Positions 47,481 through 57,280 of a stretch of DNA of 64,000 bases are shown here, piece after piece. The stretch's first letter is position 1, and each line of letters starts with the position of its first letter. Origin of the DNA: Pararhizobium sp. YC-54. Its GTDB lineage: Bacteria > Pseudomonadota > Alphaproteobacteria > Rhizobiales > Rhizobiaceae. The stretch is taken from NCBI RefSeq assembly GCF_025847205.1, contig NZ_JAOYTH010000003.1, forward strand, positions 1 to 64,000. The letters are read 5' to 3'. The position numbers were made by a program, and so were the translations under genes. The notes below the pieces were generated by a model that did no database searches, was not told the DNA's origin, and saw only the letters and a program-made list of their open reading frames with translations.

Positions 47481-47969
47481 TCATTCCGCAGCCTGTTGCG
47501 CGCCGGCCATTTCGGCGGCGGCAGCAAGGATCGATTTGACGATATTGTGGTAGCCGGTGCATCGACAGATATTGCCGTCAAGCTCCGAGCGCACCGTCGC
47601 CTCATCCAGATTGGCGCCATGCCGGCGGATCATATCGACGGCGGTCATCACCATGCCGGGCGTGCAGAAGCCGCATTGCAGACCATGATTGGCCTTGAAG
47701 GCCGCCTGGACGGGATGCAACTCGCCGTTTGCGGCCAGCCCCTCGATCGTCAGGATCGTCGAGCCTGCTGCCTGGGCTGCCAGGATGGTGCAGCTTTTCA
47801 CCGATCGGCCGTCCATATGGACGACACAGGCGCCACATTGCGTGGTGTCACAGCCGACATGCGTTCCGGTCAGGGCCAGGTTTTCTCGAAGAAAATGCAC
47901 CAGAAGGGTGCGGTCCTCGCAGTCACTGCCGACCTGCCGGCCGTTGACCGTCATTTTCACTTTTGCCAT
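47481..47969 (-). CDS. (2Fe-2S) small subunit, CoxS-like
   Basis: The 162-residue subunit has the plant-type cluster motif [16 protein letters not shown] and the second cluster motif [10 protein letters not shown] with [17 protein letters not shown] precedes the start. First gene of the small-large-medium operon; shuttles electrons between the molybdenum site and FAD. Confidence 0.95.
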   Translation of the reverse strand: MAKVKMTVNGRQVGSDCEDRTLLVHFLRENLALTGTHVGCDTTQCGACVVHMDGRSVKSCTILAAQAAGSTILTIEGLAANGELHPVQAAFKANHGLQCGFCTPGMVMTAVDMIRRHGANLDEATVRSELDGNICRCTGYHNIVKSILAAAAEMAGAQQAAE

Positions 47970-48400
47970 CTCGCTCCTCCGAGGTTGGTCTTGCCAACAC
48001 GAGCGGCTGTCGGGCAGATAAACTCGTTCCCGCGACAGAACCGCGTCAACTCTTCATGCCTGGACCGCAGGCTTTCTCCTCAAAGCGTTACGGCATTCGT
48101 ATCATTTGTCTTTTTTCGGATTGCCGCAACCGCTACTTTCAATCCCGCGGAAAAATTCTGGCGAACAGGACACCGCCAAAAACCTGTCACGCAAGGAACA
48201 GCCTTCAGCTTCCGTTCAGGTTGAATAGCATTTCTTGCGCCGAGGGGATTTTGCAGGATATCTGTAGACTTTCACAGACAGGCATTTATCTTTCGAAGGT
48301 GCAAGTTCAACCGGAGGGGGACCTTACCGTCCATCTTCCATCCCTGGGGAGAAACGGGCGGCCGAGAACTCGGTTCTCGCGTCCAGATTTGGAGAAACAA
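47970..48400. promoter_or_regulatory. Region upstream of the glycine-zipper lipoprotein, with palindrome
   Basis: A 431-bp stretch without a supported gene. It contains the divergent promoters of the small-subunit operon and the lipoprotein. CGAGAAC-TCG-GTTCTCG (48363-48379), a 7-bp inverted repeat, lies 21 bp before the lipoprotein start and is a candidate operator or mRNA hairpin. Confidence 0.55.
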
Positions 48401-48658
48401 ATGAAGAAGGCCATCGTGCTTGTCCTGCTCGCTCTATCCGTCACGAGCTGCACGCAGACTGAAAAGGGTGCCGGTATCGGGGCGGTTTCCGGCGCTATCA
48501 TCGGCGGAGCAATCACCGGCGACGTTCGCGGCGCTGCCGTCGGCGCTGCGATCGGTGGCGTTTCGGGTGCTGTCATCGGCCACGTAACCGAACAGCCCGG
48601 CCAGTGCTACTACCGCGATCGCTACGGCCGCCGCTACATCGACGATTGCCCGCGCTGA
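48401..48658 (+). CDS. Glycine-zipper lipoprotein
   Basis: The 85-residue protein starts MKKAIVLVLLALSVTSCTQT, a lipoprotein signal ending at C17. The mature part is a glycine zipper (GAGIGAVSGAIIGGAITGDV, then GAAVGAAIGGVSGAVIGHV) and a short basic, tyrosine-rich tail. GGAG precedes the start. Similar small lipoproteins (for example the SlyB/OsmB-like class) sit in the outer membrane; role here unknown. A strong terminator follows. Confidence 0.85.
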   Translation: MKKAIVLVLLALSVTSCTQTEKGAGIGAVSGAIIGGAITGDVRGAAVGAAIGGVSGAVIGHVTEQPGQCYYRDRYGRRYIDDCPR

Positions 48659-48710
48659 TTGCAGGCCAAACCGCGAAAAGTGGTGCAACACGCCGCTTTT
48701 CCACTCTCAG

Positions 48711-48734
48711 CCCCGGAGAAATCCGGGGTTTTTT
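48711..48734 (+). terminator. Rho-independent terminator of the lipoprotein gene
   Basis: Stem CCCCGG/CCGGGG with a 6-nt loop, followed by T6. Confidence 0.88.
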
Positions 48735-48914
48735 GTTCCCCTCAGGTCACACTGTCGGAGGTTTTGCACAAAAAGAGGGCCAAAAGCCTTCATCACCCGG
48801 CCGATGCTGTGTAGGGTCATCATTAACAAACGGCAAACCTTGTCATGCGATTGTGCACCTGCCGTGATGGCAGGCAAGTGTTCGGAGTGGCCTGAACAGC
48901 GGAATGCGGAAATT

Positions 48915-50825
48915 ATGCGTTTGCCGACAATGAGTGTTGCGTATCGGAAGGTTGGTGCTGCTTTTGCGGTCGCGGTTCTGGCTGCCTGCGGCCCCCTGTC
49001 GGTCAGCGATGCCTATGCCTTCAAGATCTTCGGCATGCGGTTTTTCGAAAAGGAAGAAGAACCCACCGACGTCGTCGATCCCGTCAATTTCAGCCTGACA
49101 CTGAATGAAACCTCCGGCGATGCCGACCTGAAGGAAGCGCTGGAAAACAGCTCCCGGCTGTTTCAGGACAAGGACAAGCCGGTTTCCGGCGACCTTGGCC
49201 TCGCCATCAAGGCCCGCGACGACCGCGACCGCCTGCTGGCCGCTCTCTACGAACAGGCCCGCTACGGTGGCACAGTGGCCGTCAAGGTGAATGGGCAGGA
49301 CATCGACACGCTGCCGCCCGATCCCGTCTTTCCGGACGGTGCCCCGGTGCCCGTTGAAATTACTGTGACCCCCGGCCCGGTATTCACCCTCGGCGACATT
49401 GTTCTCAAAGGCGACGCCGTCGGGCGCCGGCCGGACGAATATCTGAAGCCCGGCGCACGGGCAGATTCGACCCTGATCATCAAGGCCGGCGAAAAGGTCG
49501 TCGAGGATCTCAAGGAAGAAGGCCGGCCACTTGCCAAACTGACTGAACGCAGTGTGGTCGCAGATCACGCAACGAATACGGTCGACGTGGCGATCGCAGC
49601 GGAAGGCGGCCCCGTCGCACCGGTGGGCGCCGTCACCGTCAGCGGAACCAAGACCGTCGATCCGGCTTTTGTTGCCGACTATTCCCGCCTGAACGGCGGC
49701 AAGCCCTATTCTCCGGAAGCCTTGCGAAAGGCATCCGAACGGCTGCGGCAGCTGGGCGTGTTTTCCAGCATCACCATCAAGCAAGCCAATCAGCTGGCAC
49801 CGGATGGCACCATCCCGATGACCATCGAGGTTTCCGAAGGCAAGCATCGCTATTTCGGCGCAGGTGCGCAATATTCCACGACCGACGGCTTCGGTCTCCA
49901 GGGCTACTGGGGCCACCGCAACCTGTTCGGCCGGGCCGAATCCCTGCGTCTCGAGGGCTCGGTCAGCCGCATCGGCGAAACCACCGATGTCGGCGATCTC
50001 GACTATTCGGCCGGCCTGCTGTTTGCCAAGCCCGGCGCCTTCGGGCCTGCTTCGACCTTCAATGCCAGCCTGAAGGCGCAGTTGCTCGATCCCGACGCCT
50101 ACAAGGCGACGATCTTCACGGCGGCAGCGGGCGCCACGTTCGAGCTATCCGACACCGACACGATTTCGGCCGGTGGCGAACTTGCCTGGGCCGATGTCGA
50201 GGATGCGTTCGGAAAGAACGAATATCTGACGGCGTCGATCCCGATCGAATATGTCCGGGACACCCGCGACAACAAGCTCAATCCCGCATCAGGCTATCGC
50301 GCGTCGATCAACGCCAAGCCGAGCTACGAGATCAACGGCCAGAGCTTCTTCAGCTCGTTCGAGGGGTCGGCTGCAGCCTATGCCGGGCTCGGCGAAGAAA
50401 ACCGCTTCGTTCTGGCCGGAAGGCTCGGCGCCGGCGTGATTGCCGGTGGCGAGGGCCTTGCCTCTATTCCCGCCAACCGGCGCTTCTATCTGGGCGGCGG
50501 CGGCACCGTGCGTGGCTATTCCTATCAGGAGATCAGCCCGCGCAACGGCGACAATGAAATCCTCGGTGGCCGCTCCTATGTCAACGCCACGGTGGAAGCA
50601 CGCATCGGCATTACCGACAAGATCGGCATCGTTCCCTTTATCGACGCTGGAACGGTATCGGCAAAGACTACGCCAGATTTTTCCGATATCCGCGTCGGAG
50701 CCGGCATCGGGCTTCGCTACAACACGCCGTTCGGGCCGATCCGGCTGGATGTCGCCGTGCCGCTGAACGCCTATCCGGGCGGCACCAAATACGGCATCTA
50801 CGCCGGGATCGGCCAATCCTTCTGA
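48915..50825 (+). CDS. tamA: TamA-like Omp85 outer-membrane protein
   Basis: From ATG 48915 the product is 636 residues, with a signal peptide (VGAAFAVAVLAACGPLSVSD) and periplasmic POTRA domains (about residues 80-330; VPVEITVTPGPVFTLGDIVL, VGAVTVSGTKTVDPAFVADY). A C-terminal Omp85 barrel has GGGGTVRGYSYQEI, with the VRGY lid-lock motif, and ends in phenylalanine (GIGQSF). With TamB it forms the translocation and assembly module linking inner and outer membranes. Start 48930 is possible. Confidence 0.92.
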   Translation: MRLPTMSVAYRKVGAAFAVAVLAACGPLSVSDAYAFKIFGMRFFEKEEEPTDVVDPVNFSLTLNETSGDADLKEALENSSRLFQDKDKPVSGDLGLAIKARDDRDRLLAALYEQARYGGTVAVKVNGQDIDTLPPDPVFPDGAPVPVEITVTPGPVFTLGDIVLKGDAVGRRPDEYLKPGARADSTLIIKAGEKVVEDLKEEGRPLAKLTERSVVADHATNTVDVAIAAEGGPVAPVGAVTVSGTKTVDPAFVADYSRLNGGKPYSPEALRKASERLRQLGVFSSITIKQANQLAPDGTIPMTIEVSEGKHRYFGAGAQYSTTDGFGLQGYWGHRNLFGRAESLRLEGSVSRIGETTDVGDLDYSAGLLFAKPGAFGPASTFNASLKAQLLDPDAYKATIFTAAAGATFELSDTDTISAGGELAWADVEDAFGKNEYLTASIPIEYVRDTRDNKLNPASGYRASINAKPSYEINGQSFFSSFEGSAAAYAGLGEENRFVLAGRLGAGVIAGGEGLASIPANRRFYLGGGGTVRGYSYQEISPRNGDNEILGGRSYVNATVEARIGITDKIGIVPFIDAGTVSAKTTPDFSDIRVGAGIGLRYNTPFGPIRLDVAVPLNAYPGGTKYGIYAGIGQSF

Positions 50826-50876
50826 TTGCTCAAGGCAATCACCACGGCCTGAACCCGGACGCCAGAGCCGGTTTCA

Positions 50877-50923
50877 CTGCATAATTCCTTAAATCAGAAT
50901 CGATTTGAGGAAAAATTATGCAG
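50877..50923. repeat. 47-bp palindromic repeat, copy 2
   Basis: A near copy of 14043-14088: outer arms CTGCATAAT/ATTATGCAG, inner arms TTCCTTAAATC and GATTTGAGGAA. It lies in the 157-bp gap between tamA and tamB. Confidence 0.85.
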
Positions 50924-50982
50924 CAAATTGAAAGTAGTGAGAAGCAATTTCACCGCGACGCGACTTGCGCTATGGATAAACC

Positions 50983-53900
50983 ATGAATCGTTTGCTCCGT
51001 TTTCTGAAAATCGCGTCGCGTTGGCTGGCTTACGGCCTCGGCTTTGCCCTGGCCGCCCTCATGCTTCTGGTGCTTTTCGCAGGCTTCACCACGCCCGGCG
51101 CCCGGTTTGTCGCCATGATTATCGAGAAATATGCCTCGACGCCGGACCAGATCGTCCGCATCAACGATCCGAGCGCGCTTCTGACCGGAGATTTCACAGC
51201 TTCCAGCGTGACGCTGTTCGACAGCAAGGGCGTCTATGCTGAAATCCGCGAAGTGGCGATCGACTGGTCGCCAACCGCGCTGTTTTCCAAACGCTTCGAT
51301 GCGGCAATACTGTCTGCCGGATCCGTGCGCCTCGAACGGCTGCCGATCCCCTCGCAGGAAACCCGCGAGGTCCGCGAGACATTTGCCCTGCCGCTGGACG
51401 TCAAGATCGATGCCTTCGATCTCAAGGAAATCGTCATCGGCAAGGAAATCGCCGGCGTTGATCAATTCCTCAGTGCAAACGGTAAGCTGAACGCCACCAA
51501 TGCCAGCATTGCAGCGGCACTTGCCGTCGCCCAGCGCGACCGGCCGGACGCCAAGGCGATCGCCGACATCGTCTTCAACCCGGCCGGCAACGAACTGAAG
51601 CTGGAAACAACGATCAACGAGCCGAAGGGCGGACTGCTTGCCAAGGCCATGCGCCTGCCGGGCGAACCGGCGGTTAGCGTTTCCGTGACCGGCGACGGTC
51701 CGCTGACAAAATGGACCGGCACGGCAACAGCGGCACTCGATGGCAATGAGGTGCTGAAAGTCGATGGCGAGCACACTCTTGCTCCGGATGGATTCCGCAC
51801 CCTGTCGCTCAAGGGGGGTGGAACCTTCAGCAATCTCCTGCCGGCTGCTTTCAGGCCGCTTTTCGAAGGCACCACCGACATTGATCTGTCCGCGGCGCTC
51901 GATGGCAAAACGATGCGCATCCAGAGGGGCAATTTCTCGACCGGCGCACTGACCTTCGCCGCCTCCGGGACCTACAGCACGGCGGTTCAAAACGACCTGC
52001 AGGCGAGCCTTACCGGCACGAATGGTCCGATCGATCTCCGCCTGCCGCTGGCAAAGGGCGAAGCTCAGCTTTCGATCAACAATGCCAGCATCTCCTTGAT
52101 CGGCGACGCGCAGACGGCCGTGCTCGACATCGGCGCCGATATCGGCAAGGCGACGCTGCCGCAGGGCGAGATCGAGGCGATCAAGTTGCATGCCTATAGC
52201 GACGGCTTCAACCTGTCGACAAAGACCGGTCCGCTGAAAACCACGATCGAGGCCGGTGCGACCCGCTTCGTCAGTGCCGATATCGATCGCCTGATCAAAG
52301 GCCCTGTAAAGATCGACGGCACTCTGTCGATGACCCCCGAAACGATCTCCTACGATCCGCTGACGCTGGAAAGCGCCAGTATCGGCGGCACCTTGACCGG
52401 CTCCTACACGATTGCCGAAAACACGCTCGCCACCGGCTTCAAGCTCTTTGCTTTGCCTGCCGTCCTGCCCCCGACGCTGGCAGAAAAATTCGACACCACC
52501 ATCGCCATCACCGGTAATCTCGGCACCGGTCCGTACGGCAGCCTTACCGTCAGCGATCTGGCCCTCAAGTCCGGAACGATCGAGGTCGCCGGATCGGGGG
52601 CGCTGGAAACAGGAAAACTGAAGGCTGCGATCAGCGGCACCGTTTCCGAAATCGGCAAATTCCTCGCAGACGCCAAGGGCGCCGCCCGTTTCAAGGCGGA
52701 TGTCAGCGGCCCGCTCGACGCTTTGGCTGTCAAGGCAGAGGTAACCGCGAACGGCGCGACCCTTGCCGGACGTACCTTGAACGATCTCGCCGTCAACGCC
52801 GATGCGACGGTGGGCCAGAACGGTCCCAATGCGACGGTGACAGCCACAGGTTCGCTGGATGGACAGACGATCAATGCCAAGGCCGAAATCGCTTCCGCCA
52901 AGGGCGCCACCAGCCTTCCCTCGATCGAAGCGACGATCGGGCAGAACACGCTGAAGGGCGCGCTGGATCTGACGCAGGACTTTCAGCCGAACGGCTCACT
53001 CGCCTTTAATTTCCCCGACCTCGGCCTGTTGGCCGCCATGGCCGGACAAACTGTGTCAGGGGACCTTGCAGGCACGGCCAGCGTCAAGTCTGAAAACGGC
53101 GTCACTTCGGTTGCCGTCAGGGCCAATGGATCAAGCATTACACGCGGCGATCTGGTGATCAGCAAGCCCGCCGCCGACATCACCATTGCCAATCTGAAGG
53201 CCCTGGCGATCAAGGGCGCGGTGACGGTGGAAGAGGTCAACCAAGGCGACACGCGCCTCGCCGGCCTCAAGCTCGGCTTCGAACAACAAGGCCCGAAAAC
53301 GAACTTCGACCTTGATGGCACCTATGACGCCGCGCCGCTGACAGCGCGTGGAGACCTCCAGAGCGCAGGCGGCAAGACAACGATCAATCTCCAGTCCTTC
53401 GCCGCCGCTCCAAAGAAAATACCGCTGCAGCTCGCAGCCCCGACGGCGATTACGATCGAGAACGGCGCGGTTACGCTGCGGGACTTGGCCATTGCTGCAT
53501 CCGGCGGCACGGTGACGCTTAACGGCAGCGCCGGCGAAAGGCTGGATGTAACCGCGACGCTTGCCGGCATCGATGCACGCCTGCCGCTCGAAAATGGCGA
53601 GGCCCATGTCGTGCTCGACACGGGCACAATATCGATCACCGGCGACATGCAATCCGCCGTCCTCGACGTCCGGGCCGGCGTCGGTCAGCTGGCCCTGCCG
53701 CAAGGCCGCATCGAGGCGATCAAACTGACAGCCCACAGCGACGCCTTCAACCTGTCGGCCCAGACCGGCCTGATCAAAACCAGCATCGAGACCGGCAACA
53801 CCCAACTGACAAGCGCCGATCTCGACAGGCTGGTCAAGGGACCGATGAAGGTCGAGACCGTTCTGGACGTCTCGCCTGAACGGATCGGCTTCGATCCCGC

Positions 53901-56694
53901 CACCATCGACAGCAGCAATCTCGGCGGCACAGTCGATGGCTCGTTCGATATTGCCGCAAAGGCCCTGAATGCAGGCTTCAACCTCTCGCTCCTTCCCGCC
54001 GCCCTGCCAGCATCGCTCGCGCCGAAGTTCGACACGCCGGTCACCCTCTCGGGCATGGTGACCACCGGTGCCAATGGCGCGGTGGATGTCACCCGGCTGG
54101 CCGTCAGCTCCGGAACGATCCAGGCGGCCGGCTCCGTCGGCCTCAAGGATGGAGCCCTGACGGCCGCCCTCACCGGCACGCTGCCCGATCTCGGCAAGGT
54201 GCTGGCGGATGCAAGCGGCATCGCCGACTTCAAGGTCGATGCCGCCGGCCCGCTCGACAATCTCGGCATCAAGGCGGAGCTCACCTCCAGCGGTGCGACG
54301 CTGGCCGGCCGCACGCTGAGCGACCTGCAGCTTTCAGCCGACGCAACCGCCAATCCGAAAAACCCGCAGGCGAAAATCAAGGCCACCGGCGCCCTCGGCG
54401 GCCAGGCCATCAACGTCAATGCAGACCTTGTCTCGGAAGAAGGCCGCACCAGCGTTCCGGTCCTTCAAGTGCAGGTCGGCGACAACACCCTGAACGGCAA
54501 GATCCAGTTCACCACCGATTTCCTGCCGCAGGGCACGATCGATTTCACATTCCCCGATGTCGGCCTGCTGGCCGCCATGGCGGGCGAAAAGGCGTCGGGC
54601 GACATTGCCGGATCGGCCTCGATCAACAGCGACGGCGGCAAGACCTCGATCGCGCTGAAGGCCAGCGGCTCGGGCATCAAGCGCGGCGATCTCGTCATCA
54701 CCAAGCCGGTCGCCGACATCACCATCGCCGACCTCAAGGCACTGGCGATCAAGGGCAATCTCTCCGTCGAAACATTCGCGCAAGGGCAAAACCGCGTCGG
54801 CGGCCTGAAGCTCGACTTCACCCAGCAGGCCGGGAAAACCGACGTGACGCTGGACGGCCAATACGATGGAGCACCGCTCAACCTGCGTGCCGCTATCGAG
54901 ACGGCGAACGGCAAGACGATCGTCAATCTCGCCTCCTTCACTGCCGCACCGCGAAAGATCCCGGTGAAGCTGTCGGCACCGGCGACGATCACCATCGAGA
55001 ACGGCAAGGTCAGCCTGCAGAAGCTGACAATCGGCGCTTCGGGAGGTACGATTGCGGTGACCGGCTCGGCCGGCGAGCAGCTTGACCTCACCGTCGCCCT
55101 CAACGCACTGCCGGCCAGCCTCGCCAACACCTTCGCACCCTCGCTCGGCGCGGATGGCGCCATTGGCGGCACCGTTGGCGTCAAGGGGACGCCGGCCGCA
55201 CCGGTCGTCTCCTATGACCTGCGCTGGGCCAACGCAGCCGTGGCACAGGCCAGGTCTGCCGGCGTCGGCGCCCTCGACATCGCCGCGAAAGGCCAGTTTG
55301 CCAACAACAGCGTAACGCTCGGCACCATCATCAACGGGGCGGGCGGCCTTGCCTTCAAAGGCAATGGCAAGGTCGGCATCACCGGCAACAGGCCGATCGA
55401 CATGAAGCTGTCGGGCAACCTGCCCTTCGGCCTCGCAGCCGCGCTTCTGGCACAGCAGGGCTTCACCCTGACTGGTGCTGCCAATGTTGATCTTTCCATC
55501 ACGGGTGCAGCGACAGCGCCGCAGGTGACCGGCACGATATCCACCGCTGGCGCGCGTCTCGTCGATGTCCGCCGCAACCTTGCAATCACCGACCTTGCTG
55601 CAAATGTTTCACTCGACGGCAAGCAGGCGACCATCCAGAAGCTCTCCGGCAAGCTTGCCAGCGGCGGTTCGCTCGATATTACAGGGACGGTCGGTATCGC
55701 CCCCGGCTCCGGCTTCCCGGCTGATCTTGCCATCCGCCTTGCCAAGGCGGCCTATGTCGATGGCAGCCTGTTCACCGCCAGTGTCGATGGCGCAATGACC
55801 CTCAAGGGCTCTTTGACCGCAATGCCGGTGCTGGGCGGCAAGGTGACGATCCAGAAGGCCGCCATCACCATCCCGGAAAAGCTGCCTGCCTCGCTGTCGG
55901 AAATCAACATCAAGCACAAGAACGCCCCGGCCAAGGTCAAACAGATGCAGGCGGATATCCGCAAGGATACCGGCGGCGACGGCGCCAAAGGCGGCGGCGG
56001 CATCGCTTTTGACCTGGCGGTGAGCGCACCCAGCAAGCTGTTTGTCCGGGGACGCGGCATCGATTCCGAGCTTGGCGGCGATCTGACCATTCGCGGTACG
56101 GCAATTGAACCGGCAGTTTCCGGCGGCTTCGAAATGCGGCGCGGGCGGCTGGAAATTCTCGGAAAGCGCCTCAATTTTACCGATGGCACGATCACCTTTG
56201 GCGGCAACCTGATCCCGGCGCTCGACCTCGACGCCACCTCCACCGCCGGGTCAACGACAGTCACCGTCAATGTCGCAGGCCCCGCCAACAATCCCGCCAT
56301 CACCTTTTCCTCCTCGCCGGCTCTGCCGCAGGATGAAATCCTGGCGCAGTTGATCTTCAACCGTTCACTGTCGAAACTGTCGGCACTGCAGATAGCCCAG
56401 CTGGCAAGCGCCGTCAGCGAACTGGCCGGCGGCGGCTCCAATTCGCTTTTGAGCGGCCTGCGCAACAAGCTTGGCGTCGATGATCTGGATGTCTCCACGG
56501 ATGCAACCGGCGGCGCCACGGTGACAGCCGGCAAATATTTGAACGAGCGCACCTATCTCGAGCTTCAATCCGGGTCGGAAGCCGGTGGCGGCAAGGCGAT
56601 CATCAATCTCGACGTCGGCCGCGGCGTCAAGCTGCGCGGAGAGGCGGGAGCCGGCGGCGCAGGCGGGGGAATATTCTATGAAAAGGAATATTGA
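50983..56694 (+). CDS. tamB: TamB translocation/assembly protein
   Basis: The 1903-residue protein has an N-terminal membrane anchor (LAYGLGFALAALMLLVLFAG, residues about 15-34), a very long beta-rich periplasmic body and the C-terminal TamB/DUF490 domain (about 1450-1903; FTDGTITFGGNLIPALDLDA, LSKLSALQIAQLASAVSELA). It forms a lipid-conducting or substrate-guiding periplasmic bridge with TamA. Two successive stretches, residues about 354-866 and 867-1379, are homologous throughout. Typical alphaproteobacterial TamB is shorter by several hundred residues. Tandem with tamA. Confidence 0.94.
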   Translation: MNRLLRFLKIASRWLAYGLGFALAALMLLVLFAGFTTPGARFVAMIIEKYASTPDQIVRINDPSALLTGDFTASSVTLFDSKGVYAEIREVAIDWSPTALFSKRFDAAILSAGSVRLERLPIPSQETREVRETFALPLDVKIDAFDLKEIVIGKEIAGVDQFLSANGKLNATNASIAAALAVAQRDRPDAKAIADIVFNPAGNELKLETTINEPKGGLLAKAMRLPGEPAVSVSVTGDGPLTKWTGTATAALDGNEVLKVDGEHTLAPDGFRTLSLKGGGTFSNLLPAAFRPLFEGTTDIDLSAALDGKTMRIQRGNFSTGALTFAASGTYSTAVQNDLQASLTGTNGPIDLRLPLAKGEAQLSINNASISLIGDAQTAVLDIGADIGKATLPQGEIEAIKLHAYSDGFNLSTKTGPLKTTIEAGATRFVSADIDRLIKGPVKIDGTLSMTPETISYDPLTLESASIGGTLTGSYTIAENTLATGFKLFALPAVLPPTLAEKFDTTIAITGNLGTGPYGSLTVSDLALKSGTIEVAGSGALETGKLKAAISGTVSEIGKFLADAKGAARFKADVSGPLDALAVKAEVTANGATLAGRTLNDLAVNADATVGQNGPNATVTATGSLDGQTINAKAEIASAKGATSLPSIEATIGQNTLKGALDLTQDFQPNGSLAFNFPDLGLLAAMAGQTVSGDLAGTASVKSENGVTSVAVRANGSSITRGDLVISKPAADITIANLKALAIKGAVTVEEVNQGDTRLAGLKLGFEQQGPKTNFDLDGTYDAAPLTARGDLQSAGGKTTINLQSFAAAPKKIPLQLAAPTAITIENGAVTLRDLAIAASGGTVTLNGSAGERLDVTATLAGIDARLPLENGEAHVVLDTGTISITGDMQSAVLDVRAGVGQLALPQGRIEAIKLTAHSDAFNLSAQTGLIKTSIETGNTQLTSADLDRLVKGPMKVETVLDVSPERIGFDPATIDSSNLGGTVDGSFDIAAKALNAGFNLSLLPAALPASLAPKFDTPVTLSGMVTTGANGAVDVTRLAVSSGTIQAAGSVGLKDGALTAALTGTLPDLGKVLADASGIADFKVDAAGPLDNLGIKAELTSSGATLAGRTLSDLQLSADATANPKNPQAKIKATGALGGQAINVNADLVSEEGRTSVPVLQVQVGDNTLNGKIQFTTDFLPQGTIDFTFPDVGLLAAMAGEKASGDIAGSASINSDGGKTSIALKASGSGIKRGDLVITKPVADITIADLKALAIKGNLSVETFAQGQNRVGGLKLDFTQQAGKTDVTLDGQYDGAPLNLRAAIETANGKTIVNLASFTAAPRKIPVKLSAPATITIENGKVSLQKLTIGASGGTIAVTGSAGEQLDLTVALNALPASLANTFAPSLGADGAIGGTVGVKGTPAAPVVSYDLRWANAAVAQARSAGVGALDIAAKGQFANNSVTLGTIINGAGGLAFKGNGKVGITGNRPIDMKLSGNLPFGLAAALLAQQGFTLTGAANVDLSITGAATAPQVTGTISTAGARLVDVRRNLAITDLAANVSLDGKQATIQKLSGKLASGGSLDITGTVGIAPGSGFPADLAIRLAKAAYVDGSLFTASVDGAMTLKGSLTAMPVLGGKVTIQKAAITIPEKLPASLSEINIKHKNAPAKVKQMQADIRKDTGGDGAKGGGGIAFDLAVSAPSKLFVRGRGIDSELGGDLTIRGTAIEPAVSGGFEMRRGRLEILGKRLNFTDGTITFGGNLIPALDLDATSTAGSTTVTVNVAGPANNPAITFSSSPALPQDEILAQLIFNRSLSKLSALQIAQLASAVSELAGGGSNSLLSGLRNKLGVDDLDVSTDATGGATVTAGKYLNERTYLELQSGSEAGGGKAIINLDVGRGVKLRGEAGAGGAGGGIFYEKEY
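52042..55119 (+). repeat. 1.54-kb internal tandem duplication in tamB
   Basis: Protein segments starting LPLAKGEAQLSINNASISL (residue 354) and LPLENGEAHVVLDTGTISI (residue 867) begin two consecutive units of about 513 residues. Corresponding pairs include LPQGEIEAIKLHAYSDGFNL with LPQGRIEAIKLTAHSDAFNL and FPDLGLLAAMAGQTVSGDL with FPDVGLLAAMAGEKASGDI. Many positions differ, so the duplication is not recent. Confidence 0.9.
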
Positions 56695-56697
56695 GGT

Positions 56698-57150
56698 TTA
56701 AAACGCCGCCGAGATCTTGCTGGTCTTCAAGAGGATGTTCGTCTCCGTCAGGTTGATCCCGTCGATCAGCCGGATGAGCCGCAGTGTTTCGTCGAAGGTG
56801 CCGAGATCCTTGTCTTCCAGCTCGGCGATGAAGTCCCAGCGGCCATTGGTCGAATGCAGCGCACGCACCTGCGGCAGGCCGCGCAACTGCGTGGCGACGC
56901 GGTCGGCCATCTTGCCGTGAATTTCGATCATCACGATGGCACGCACGCCGCTGCCGGAAAGCTCGGCTCCGGTGCGGATGGTGAAGGCGGCGATCGTGCC
57001 TGATGCCACCAGCCGGTCGATCCGGGCGGCGACGGTTGCACGCGATGCGCCGGTCGTGGCTGCAAGGGTGGAAACGGGCGTGCGGGCGTTGTGACGCAGC
57101 GCACTGATCAGGGCGTGGTCGAGATCATCGAGACTTGTCATTCTGTCCAT
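56698..57150 (-). CDS. Lrp/AsnC family regulator (likely of arginine catabolism)
   Basis: A 150-residue regulator with an N-terminal winged helix-turn-helix (LDHALISALRHNARTPVSTL, ASRATVAARIDRLVASGTI) and the C-terminal RAM/effector domain (VRAIVMIEIHGKMADRVATQ, STNGRWDFIAELEDKDLGTF). GAGAAG precedes ATG 57150; other starts (57156 GTG, 57141 ATG) are possible. It is divergent from the arginase gene, and Lrp-type activators commonly control adjacent amino-acid catabolic genes, as with arginine or ornithine. Confidence 0.88.
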   Translation of the reverse strand: MDRMTSLDDLDHALISALRHNARTPVSTLAATTGASRATVAARIDRLVASGTIAAFTIRTGAELSGSGVRAIVMIEIHGKMADRVATQLRGLPQVRALHSTNGRWDFIAELEDKDLGTFDETLRLIRLIDGINLTETNILLKTSKISAAF

Positions 57151-57280
57151 CCACACTTCTCATAGTGTCAATTATTGCAATCTATTTGCCAGTTTTCCAT
57201 CTATTTGCCAACGAACAAACCCGTATAATCCGCCCACAAACCGGGCAAACCGGGCATCACGCGAACTTGCGGGGAAGACC
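57151..57280. promoter_or_regulatory. Lrp-arginase divergent promoter with direct repeats
   Basis: TCTATTTGCCA occurs twice, at 57181-57191 and 57200-57210, spaced 19 bp start to start, just under two helical turns. The two copies suit Lrp-type multimeric binding. Confidence 0.6.

Noticed and set aside
45023..47969. Aerobic CO dehydrogenase (coxSLM)
   Set aside because: The large subunit has AYRGAGR, not the AYXCSFR loop of the Cu-Mo CO dehydrogenase.
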